Position numbers and translations under genes: made by a program
Assembly (NCBI GenBank): GCA_017530465.1
Contig: JAFXMJ010000105.1
Span: forward strand, 1 to 5,134
Source: Bacteroidales bacterium
GTDB lineage: Bacteria > Bacteroidota > Bacteroidia > Bacteroidales > UBA3824
Direction: 5' to 3'
DNA: 5,134 nt
The notes under the pieces: model-generated
Told to the model about the DNA's origin: nothing
Seen by the model: the letters and a program-made list of their open reading frames with translations, nothing else
Databases searched by the model: none
In this document: positions 1-5,134 of the stretch, piece by piece
How the letters are laid out: every line of letters begins with the position of its first letter
How positions within the stretch are numbered: position 1 is the first letter of the stretch

Positions 1-867
1 GTGGATTCGCCGATGTCGAGGATTTGGTATTTTGACGACGTCAACAACAAGCAATTCTTCTTCAAACAGTTTTTTGCGGGAATGTTTACCACGATAGCAA
101 TGACAGGACTCGACCAAGATATGATGCAGAAAAATTTGAGTTGCAAGTCGTTGAAGGACGCGCAGAAAAACGTTGTAAGTTACGGATTCAGTTTCCTGCC
201 GGTCAATTTGCTGTTTCTTGCGTTGGGCGTTTTGCTGTACCAATACGCGGGGCAGTTGGGAATTTTCCAGGACGGACAATTGGCAGACCTGAGCGGCAAC
301 CCGTTGAAGGCTGACGAACTGTTTCCCTACCTCGCCACGGGCGCGGACGCTGCCGGACATCAATTCTTGCCGGCGGCTGTGAGCGTCCTGTTTGTTTTGG
401 GACTGATAGCGGCGGCATTTTCGTCGGCGGGGTCGGCTGTTACGGCGTTGACTACTTCCGTCACCGTAGATATTCTCCGCGCCGACAAGCACGAAGACGA
501 GACCAAACTCCGCCGCACGCGAGGCATCGTCCATATTGTCAACACAGTGATAATGGGACTATTGATATGCGCATTTAGCGTCATCGGCGACAATAGCGTG
601 ATAGACGCGGTATATGTGGTGGCAAGCTACACATACGGGCCGTTGTTGGGATTGTATTTCTTTGGACTATATACTAAACGTGTGGTGCGCGACCGTTGGG
701 TGCCAGCTGTGTGCATACTTTCGCCGCTCATCTGCCTCGTGCTGAGCCTCAATTCTGAGGAATGGTTTTGTGGTTACAAGATGGGGTATGAATTGCTGCT
801 GTACAACGGCGGAATAACGGCGTTGGGGCTGTGGATTATAAGCAAGAAGTCAACGGGAACAGCATAA
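1..867 (+). CDS. Sodium:solute symporter (SSS family), C-terminal part, 5'-truncated by window edge
   Basis: Inner-membrane cotransporter that would use the sodium gradient to import a small solute; the substrate (sugar, sialic acid, amino acid or other) cannot be told from this fragment. The frame is open from base 1 to the TAA at 865-867, giving 288 residues. Family members are usually around 480-500 residues, so about 200 N-terminal residues are missing, and the GTG at base 1 is an internal valine codon, not a start. The family stretch MTGLDQDMMQKNLSCKS is at residues 34-50. Hydrophobic helices lie at about 62-84, 122-147, 176-196, 200-225, 233-251 and 264-281. The segment AAAFSSAGSAVTALTTSVTV (137-156) matches the small, serine/threonine-rich helix that contributes to the Na+ site in SSS proteins. 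The end KKSTGTA is short and cytoplasm-like. It is convergent with the lipoprotein gene, so not in that operon. GC looks higher here than in the receptor operon. Family assignment is confident; substrate is unknown. Confidence 0.93.
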   Translation: MDSPMSRIWYFDDVNNKQFFFKQFFAGMFTTIAMTGLDQDMMQKNLSCKSLKDAQKNVVSYGFSFLPVNLLFLALGVLLYQYAGQLGIFQDGQLADLSGNPLKADELFPYLATGADAAGHQFLPAAVSVLFVLGLIAAAFSSAGSAVTALTTSVTVDILRADKHEDETKLRRTRGIVHIVNTVIMGLLICAFSVIGDNSVIDAVYVVASYTYGPLLGLYFFGLYTKRVVRDRWVPAVCILSPLICLVLSLNSEEWFCGYKMGYELLLYNGGITALGLWIISKKSTGTA

Positions 868-877
868 AAACAAATTA

Positions 878-908
878 TCGCCGTGTAATGGAAGACATTG
901 CACGGCGA
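878..908. terminator. Inverted repeat between convergent genes, probable (bi)directional terminator
   Basis: The arms TCGCCGTGTAATG (878-890) and CATTGCACGGCGA (896-908) pair over 13 positions around a 5-nt loop (GAAGA). In plus-strand RNA position 886/900 is a U-G wobble; in minus-strand RNA it becomes an A-C mismatch. The minus-strand transcript has the better tail (UAAUUUGUUUUU, complement of 866-877), while the plus strand has no U-tract after the stem. It lies 10 bp past the symporter stop and 55 bp past the lipoprotein stop, as expected for a shared terminator of convergent genes. I infer that it mainly stops the receptor-lipoprotein transcript and perhaps stabilises the symporter mRNA 3' end. 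Confidence 0.7.
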
Positions 909-963
909 CAAACATAGTACAGGGTTTGGTTAAAATTTTGATGTAAAAATTGTCTCGTTTTAA

Positions 964-2148
964 TCACCATCTACGGTTGGGTTCGTAATACGGCTTGCCC
1001 TTGTAATTGTCATAAATCACGATTCGCTTGCTATTGCGGGTAATTATACCAACAGTGCCGCTGCCGCCGTGGACGTTGGAAGGCATCTTGATGGGGTCGA
1101 TGAGCGCGTCATAATCACGATAATAACCCATCACAACGCCGTTTGCCATTTTTAGATAACGGTAGCAACTTTCAGAAAGTCTGTTGATTACGACAGTGGC
1201 GGCAGTAAATGACGCCGATGCATATATGGAATCCGACAAATCTTCCTCTCGGCAGGGCCAAGTGCCGTCGGAAACGAACCCTTTTCTTAATACAGTCATA
1301 TCGCATTTTTTGCCAGCAAAACGCATATCCGAAAATATGTGGAAATGATTTCGCATCTTGTAAAAGCCTTCCTGTTCAAATGGATTTTCCGACGAAAAAT
1401 CTATTGACGGCGTACTCAAAATGTCGTCTTGGAGAATCACCTCGTCGCCGAAAATCAATTCGCTGTCACGTTTATAATAATAATCACTATTGTCACCAAC
1501 CAAATTATAACATTTATATTTGTACTCATTATATATTTGGCCTTCCCATTCCTCGCTCCGTATTAGTATTGAATCCAATATATGTTCTCTATCATAGTAA
1601 TAGTCATTATAATACACTACGCTGTCATACATCTCAACATCAATGGAGTAAAAATCGTCCATATCGGGATTGTCCGAAAAAGTGGCGTTTATGGAAATGA
1701 AATTGTCGGTTTCGCTATCGCCGTCGTTGTTGGTGAAAGGCTTGTCGAGCATCGGCGTAATTACTACATCAAGGTCGTCAAGCATCTGTGGCGCAACGTC
1801 TTCCATCCAGACGCTCTTGCCGCCCGCAGAGGCTTCCAAGCGCACATTGTCACCCGGATGGAATACAGTGTGCAAGTGATACGTTTTGCCATCTTCGGTA
1901 TCCTTGGCGGCAAGCGACTCCTTCAATGCGCCGTTGACATAAAAATCAATCTTGGCATCTTTTGCCACGGCGGGATAATTTTCGCCCGTGGCGGTGAGGA
2001 TTATTGTATTGTCGGTGGAATCGGCGTAGAGATAACCATTAAGACACAGTACGCCTTCCGTATTGCCGATGCGACTGAGCGGATATTCCTTATCACAGGA
2101 GGCAAACATCAGCACAGCGGCAAACATAATGTATATTATAGTCTTCAT
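964..2148 (-). CDS. DUF4249-like lipoprotein, partner of the adjacent TonB-dependent receptor
   Basis: Predicted cell-envelope lipoprotein of 394 residues. Residues 1-18 form a lipoprotein signal (MKTIIYIMFAAVLMFASC) with lipobox FASC and lipidated Cys18. Asp19 and Glu21 follow the cysteine, loosely like the acidic surface-export signals of Bacteroidetes lipoproteins. The DUF4249 call is from remembered family appearance: an N-terminal beta-rich part (about 28-118), a middle part ending in HIFSDMRFAGKKCDMTV (270-286), and a C-terminal part with LSESCYRYLKMANG (324-337) and a Gly-rich GGSGTVGIIT (361-370). Residues 167-225 are extremely tyrosine-rich (14 of 59). The ATG at 2146-2148 is chosen because it gives a complete signal peptide and lies 6 bp after the receptor's stop; the leader is A-rich (CAAAAA) with no clear Shine-Dalgarno, so translation may be coupled to the receptor. 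Such proteins are known to travel with TonB receptors; their molecular role is not established as far as I know. Ligand capture or lid function by analogy with SusD is inference. Lipoprotein call is very sure; the family is probable. Confidence 0.85.
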   Translation of the reverse strand: MKTIIYIMFAAVLMFASCDKEYPLSRIGNTEGVLCLNGYLYADSTDNTIILTATGENYPAVAKDAKIDFYVNGALKESLAAKDTEDGKTYHLHTVFHPGDNVRLEASAGGKSVWMEDVAPQMLDDLDVVITPMLDKPFTNNDGDSETDNFISINATFSDNPDMDDFYSIDVEMYDSVVYYNDYYYDREHILDSILIRSEEWEGQIYNEYKYKCYNLVGDNSDYYYKRDSELIFGDEVILQDDILSTPSIDFSSENPFEQEGFYKMRNHFHIFSDMRFAGKKCDMTVLRKGFVSDGTWPCREEDLSDSIYASASFTAATVVINRLSESCYRYLKMANGVVMGYYRDYDALIDPIKMPSNVHGGSGTVGIITRNSKRIVIYDNYKGKPYYEPNRRW

Positions 2149-2154
2149 TTTTTG

Positions 2155-4626
2155 TTAAAATTTATATGTTAATGTAAACGACGGCACAGCGGGCAGGATG
2201 CTCGTAACACTTATATAATCGTGTCCCCTCTCGTAATCCCATCTCTGCGCAAACATCGGATTATGAGCGCAATAGAGATTGTAAACAGAGAAATTCCAGA
2301 TACGTTCGCAGTGTTTTTTCTGTTTGTGGAAGTTGATGCCAACGCTCAGAATATGCGAGGATGGCATACGGAAATTGTTGCGGTGTTCCACATACGCTGT
2401 CATACCTTCCCTGGGGTCGTCAAAATTATGATAATTGCCATTGCTGTCATAATAATCGCATATCCTACCATCGACATCTTTGGGCAAATAGACCGTTTCG
2501 TAAGTATTTGACATTGTGGTAAATGAACCAGAATGGAACGTCCACGTCGCATCAAAATCTATTCTATCGTTGAACTTCTGATTATAGACAATGTTGATGC
2601 AGTGAGGGCGGTCGTAGGTGAAAGGAAATTTTAGACCGGCGTTGATGCCCGATTCCTTGGAAAATTTGCGTTCAGCCTTGCTCAACGTGTATGTAATCCA
2701 ACCTGTTGCGCGTCCCTTGTTTCTTTGTACCAACAATTCTATGCCCTTGGACGTGCCCTGCCCCATTGCGACAAGATTTTGCCACGAATCCGAAAAGCCC
2801 ATATAACTCATACCGTCCTTGTATTCAATCACGTTGTCAAGCAGTTTGTAATACGCCTCCACCGAAAACTCCCAACCCGGCACCCGCGTGCAATATGCGC
2901 CAAGGCTCCATTGCTGCGAAATTTCGGGCTTGACGCTTTTGGTGACAGGCACCCAAATATCTGTCGGCATCGATAGCACCGACGACGTAAGGAGATGCAC
3001 ACATTGGCTCATTCGCGTATATGACGCCTTGAAAATCAACCAATCCATCGGCAAATATTTCAATGAAACCCTTGGCAGGAAGTTGCCGTAGGTCTTGCCA
3101 TCAACACTAAACAAAGAATACACCAACGCCGGTGTTACATGCAGACAGTCAGAGATTTTCCAATCGTCCTCGGCGTATATGGCAATTTCGTCGGCGTCAT
3201 AATCCCCGCCGCGTGGCGAGTTTGCAATGGTGTCGCGGTTGTAATCGTTGCTTTTGGTCTTGTATTTGGCAACTGTGCTTTCGGGGCAAAAAATATGGTG
3301 CGTATAGTTGACGCCAAATTTTACATTGTGCCTTACGTCGGGCATATAATCGAAGTCGGCAGCGGCAGACACGTCCAGAATTTTTGATTTGTTGTACGAA
3401 CTATGGAAGTCGTAAAAATCTGTGTACTTGTAAGTTTGCTCGCCGCCAATCTTCATACCAAACCTATTGACGGCGGTAGTGATGTTGGCAAACAACTGAG
3501 AAGAAAAGACGTGGTTCCACCGCAACGTGGCGAGCGTATTGCCCCAATTGAGGACGTATTTGTCGCTGGTTTTATAAGTATCTGTTCCAGACCCGATTAT
3601 ATTATAACCATTGTCATCATAAATCGGGTAATCCTCAGTGCGCGATTTCTTTTCTTTGAGCGCAAAACGGTCGATGCCATTGTAAAAACTTACAAACAAG
3701 CGGTCTTTGTCCGAAAACTTGTGATTGATTTTGGCATTAACATCATAAAACCAATACGAAAACATCGTGCCATCCATAAAAGCCTTCATCACCGGAGCCG
3801 CCAAAAGATTCAGGTAAGTGGTTCTGCCTGAGAGCATAAAGGATGTTTTGTCTTTCTTAATTGGACCTTCAAAAGTGAATCGAGACGTGAGCAATCCCAC
3901 AGAAAAACTGCCGTGAAATTTTTGCATATCGCCGTCCTTGGTTCTTACGTCAACTACCGACGACGCCCTGCCATTGTACCGAGCGGGAAACGACGATTTG
4001 TAAAAACTTACCTTCTTGACCGCCTCAGGCGTGAAAACCGAGACAAATCCAAAACAATGGTCAATTTTATAGACTGGGCTGCCGTCAAGGAGTATCAAAT
4101 TTTCGTCGCCGCCACCGCCGCGCACAAACATCGCCGACAAGCCGCCAACGCCTTGCTGAACACCCGGCGCAAACTGTATAGTCTTGATGACGTCGGTCTC
4201 GCCCAAAATGCTCGGAGTGTGTTCAATGACCCTTACAGGAATGTCCATACTGCCCATACCAGTTGACGAAATGCCGGTCTCCTCTTTTTGCGCGGATACC
4301 ACAATCTCGCCAAGTTCAGTATTTTCGGAGAGTTTGATATTGATTACAGTGTCTTTTGTAAGCGTCAATGATACATTTTGCGCGGCGTAGCCCACGTATG
4401 AATATTGCAACTGATGACCGCCTTCGCCGAGTGTCAACGAATAAAAACCGAAGGCGTTGGAGATTGCGCCATAATGTGAGGTTTTGTCGAGGACAGTAGC
4501 GCCGATTACTGTTTCCGACGATTTTTCGTCAGTGATGTAGCCGCTGATGGTGTATTTTTGCTGTGCGTTGCAGATGTTCAAGGCGCAAGTCAGGAACAGA
4601 ATGATTAATAGAAATAGATATTTCAT
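2155..4626 (-). CDS. TonB-dependent outer-membrane receptor with carboxypeptidase-regulatory-like domain
   Basis: Outer-membrane active transporter of 823 residues, a normal length for the family and apparently intact. A signal peptide covers residues 1-21, with likely cleavage at ICNA/QQ. Residues 24-100 form a CarboxypepD_reg-like (CnaB-type) domain (YTISGYITDEKSSETVIGAT, 25-44), followed by the link LGEIVVSAQ (105-113), usual for Bacteroidetes receptors. The plug is about 128-231, with VRGGGGDENLILLDGSPVY (168-186) and FPARYNGRASSVVDVRTKDG (213-232). The barrel fills about 238-823, with family-type stretches KASYTRMSQCVHLLTSS (533-549), GIELLVQRNKGRATGW (628-643), PFTYDRPHCIN (668-678) and NFSVYNLYCAHNPMF (778-792). 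It ends in the aromatic TYKF expected for barrel assembly. It would import an unidentified ligand using TonB energy. It is first in a two-gene operon with the DUF4249-like lipoprotein; there is no SusD gene, so it is not a canonical SusC. Nine cysteines in the mature part are notable. The ATG at 4624-4626 fits the signal peptide and the promoter just upstream. No tonB or exbBD gene is in view. Confidence 0.96.
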   Translation of the reverse strand: MKYLFLLIILFLTCALNICNAQQKYTISGYITDEKSSETVIGATVLDKTSHYGAISNAFGFYSLTLGEGGHQLQYSYVGYAAQNVSLTLTKDTVINIKLSENTELGEIVVSAQKEETGISSTGMGSMDIPVRVIEHTPSILGETDVIKTIQFAPGVQQGVGGLSAMFVRGGGGDENLILLDGSPVYKIDHCFGFVSVFTPEAVKKVSFYKSSFPARYNGRASSVVDVRTKDGDMQKFHGSFSVGLLTSRFTFEGPIKKDKTSFMLSGRTTYLNLLAAPVMKAFMDGTMFSYWFYDVNAKINHKFSDKDRLFVSFYNGIDRFALKEKKSRTEDYPIYDDNGYNIIGSGTDTYKTSDKYVLNWGNTLATLRWNHVFSSQLFANITTAVNRFGMKIGGEQTYKYTDFYDFHSSYNKSKILDVSAAADFDYMPDVRHNVKFGVNYTHHIFCPESTVAKYKTKSNDYNRDTIANSPRGGDYDADEIAIYAEDDWKISDCLHVTPALVYSLFSVDGKTYGNFLPRVSLKYLPMDWLIFKASYTRMSQCVHLLTSSVLSMPTDIWVPVTKSVKPEISQQWSLGAYCTRVPGWEFSVEAYYKLLDNVIEYKDGMSYMGFSDSWQNLVAMGQGTSKGIELLVQRNKGRATGWITYTLSKAERKFSKESGINAGLKFPFTYDRPHCINIVYNQKFNDRIDFDATWTFHSGSFTTMSNTYETVYLPKDVDGRICDYYDSNGNYHNFDDPREGMTAYVEHRNNFRMPSSHILSVGINFHKQKKHCERIWNFSVYNLYCAHNPMFAQRWDYERGHDYISVTSILPAVPSFTLTYKF

Positions 4627-4656
4627 TTGTTGTATGTTTCTTTAATTTTCAGGGTA

Positions 4657-4688
4657 CAAAATTAAAAATTATTTTAATTTTAGACAAA
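4657..4688 (-). promoter_or_regulatory. Bacteroidetes-type housekeeping promoter for the receptor-lipoprotein operon
   Basis: On the minus strand a TTTG (-33 element, 4688-4685) is followed after exactly 20 bp by TAATTTTG (-7 element, 4664-4657), a full match to the TAnnTTTG consensus described for Bacteroides primary sigma factor promoters, where spacers of about 19-21 bp are usual. The spacer is nearly pure A/T. Transcription would start near 4650-4653, leaving a leader of about 25 nt before the ATG at 4626. That leader is A-rich with no clear Shine-Dalgarno, typical of Bacteroidetes. The match and spacing are seen directly; the start site is inferred. Confidence 0.75.
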
Positions 4689-4695
4689 TAAAAAA

Positions 4696-4709
4696 TCATC
4701 GTAGGATGA
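4696..4709. repeat. Short imperfect palindrome upstream of the receptor promoter, possible operator
   Basis: TCATCGTAGGATGA reads almost the same on both strands: arms TCATC and GATGA around a GTAG centre. It sits 7 bp upstream of the -33 element, a position suited to an activator or regulator. On the minus strand it is followed by a T-run (TTTTTT from about 4696 down), so it could also be a weak second terminator behind the main one. The stem is only 5 bp and chance is a real possibility in AT-rich DNA. Confidence 0.25.
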
Positions 4710-4728
4710 AAAGCTATCCACCCCATAC

Positions 4729-4765
4729 AAAAAAACTAAGAGCCTCCGTTGCCAGAAGCCCTTAG
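4729..4765 (-). terminator. Rho-independent terminator of the glycosyltransferase gene
   Basis: The minus-strand RNA from 4765 to 4736 folds into a 13-bp stem: CUAAGGGCUUCUG pairs with CGGAGGCUCUUAG, including three G-U wobbles, closed by a GCAA loop (a GNRA tetraloop). It is followed at once by seven U residues (4735-4729). It starts 40 bp after the glycosyltransferase stop. There is no U-tract right after the stem on the plus strand, so it works for leftward transcription. It separates the glycosyltransferase transcript from the receptor operon, whose promoter lies just downstream. Confidence 0.9.
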
Positions 4766-4805
4766 CCAAAAAAAGTATATGGAATAAAGAGAAATACTCT
4801 CATTA

Positions 4806-5134
4806 TTATCTCATCCTCTGAATCATCTCCTCGCTCCTAAACTGGTCTTTCTTGCGGTTGAAGTCGGCGAGTTTTTCGGGCGTGAGGTTGGCGTCGGAAT
4901 TTTGCCCCCAACGGCGGCAGAGGTACAGCACGTCAAAAATCCTCGACACCTTGTAACGCCTACTCAACCGCAGACACAGGTCGTAATCCTCGCCGTAACT
5001 TACATTCTTGAATTGATGCTTGCGCACCAAATCCGTCAGATAGCACCTCGGCGCACCAAATCCGTTGACCCTCAACGCATTGTTGACGCCGTTGGTCTGC
5101 GTGTATTCGCGGTGGTCGATGATGAGGTCGCCAA
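4806..5134 (-). CDS. Glycosyltransferase family 2 protein, C-terminal part, 5'-truncated by window edge
   Basis: Only the last 108 residues are visible, ending at the TAA at 4806-4808; the frame stays open to the right edge. It is read without a start: the TTG at 5073-5075 is an internal leucine codon, since coding continues upstream through TQTNGVNNALRVNGFGAPRC. The stretch GFGAPRCYLTDLVRKHQFKN, then YGEDYDLCLRLSRRYKVSRI and LYLCRRWGQNSDANL, matches the C-terminal part of GT-A fold, family 2 enzymes I recall from Bacteroidales. The Glu-Asp pair in GEDYDL fits the conserved acidic ED motif of such enzymes, and CRRWGQNSD the basic/aromatic motif after it. It would transfer a sugar from a nucleotide sugar in the cytoplasm; donor, acceptor and pathway are unknown. 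The final helix (about LTPEKLADFNRKKDQF) is charged, with no membrane segment. It is followed by its own terminator, so it is probably the last gene of a unit entering from the right. Confidence 0.85.
   Translation of the reverse strand, partial: GDLIIDHREYTQTNGVNNALRVNGFGAPRCYLTDLVRKHQFKNVSYGEDYDLCLRLSRRYKVSRIFDVLYLCRRWGQNSDANLTPEKLADFNRKKDQFRSEEMIQRMR

Noticed and set aside
203..593. Minus-strand frames of 71 and 77 codons opposite the symporter
   Set aside because: Low-complexity Arg/Pro/Thr-rich translations antisense to conserved symporter helices; no independent support.
1209..2172. Long plus-strand open frames (163 and 196 codons) opposite the lipoprotein gene
   Set aside because: They are antisense to a gene with a clear lipoprotein signal and family-like features, show no recognisable motif, and lie in an AT-rich coding stretch where the opposite strand stays open by codon bias.
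2221..4390. Several plus-strand frames and one minus-strand frame (62-142 codons) over the receptor gene
   Set aside because: All overlap a full-length, well-recognised receptor and look like out-of-frame shadows of its codons.
964..4626. Classical SusC/SusD polysaccharide utilisation locus
   Set aside because: The lipoprotein does not resemble SusD, and no glycoside hydrolase, lyase or hybrid sensor gene is present in the window.
4627..4656. Riboswitch or small leader gene ahead of the receptor
   Set aside because: The predicted leader is only about 25 nt, A-rich and without stable pairing; no start codon with a following frame is present.
4806..5075. An 89-residue stand-alone protein starting at the TTG at 5073-5075
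   Set aside because: The frame continues upstream to the window edge with family-like sequence, so this is the tail of a longer glycosyltransferase.

Overview
The window looks like a chromosomal segment of a Bacteroidetes bacterium, most likely Bacteroidales. The evidence is a TonB-dependent receptor with an N-terminal carboxypeptidase-regulatory-like domain, a DUF4249-type lipoprotein behind it, a matching Bacteroidetes-type promoter (TTTG, 20 bp, TAATTTTG), A-rich leaders without clear Shine-Dalgarno sequences, and a glycosyltransferase tail of a type familiar from Bacteroides relatives. This placement rests on remembered family features, not on a database search.

Layout: (1) 1-867, plus strand: the C-terminal ~288 residues of a sodium:solute symporter (SSS family) whose start lies left of the window. 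(2) 868-963: a convergent gap with a 13-bp inverted repeat that probably ends transcription, mainly from the right. (3) 964-2148, minus strand: a DUF4249-like lipoprotein. (4) 2155-4626, minus strand: a full-length TonB-dependent outer-membrane receptor, only 6 bp upstream of the lipoprotein gene. (5) 4627-4805: a regulatory gap holding a strong intrinsic terminator for the gene on its right and a consensus-like promoter for the receptor-lipoprotein operon. (6) 4806-5134, minus strand: the C-terminal 108 residues of a family 2 glycosyltransferase running off the right edge.

How the genes work together: the receptor and lipoprotein form a self-contained two-gene operon with its own promoter, bounded by a terminator on each side. 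The likely role is TonB/ExbBD-energised import of an unknown ligand across the outer membrane, with the lipoprotein as a surface or periplasmic partner. No SusD-like gene, glycoside hydrolase, peptidase, sigma/anti-sigma pair or two-component regulator is visible, so the ligand cannot be inferred and the locus is not a classical polysaccharide utilisation locus. The symporter and glycosyltransferase appear to be separate transcription units. The receptor-lipoprotein pair is the best candidate for undescribed biology: the lipoprotein has a striking tyrosine-rich insert, and both proteins are fairly rich in cysteine. No mobile element, CRISPR array, tRNA or rRNA was seen.
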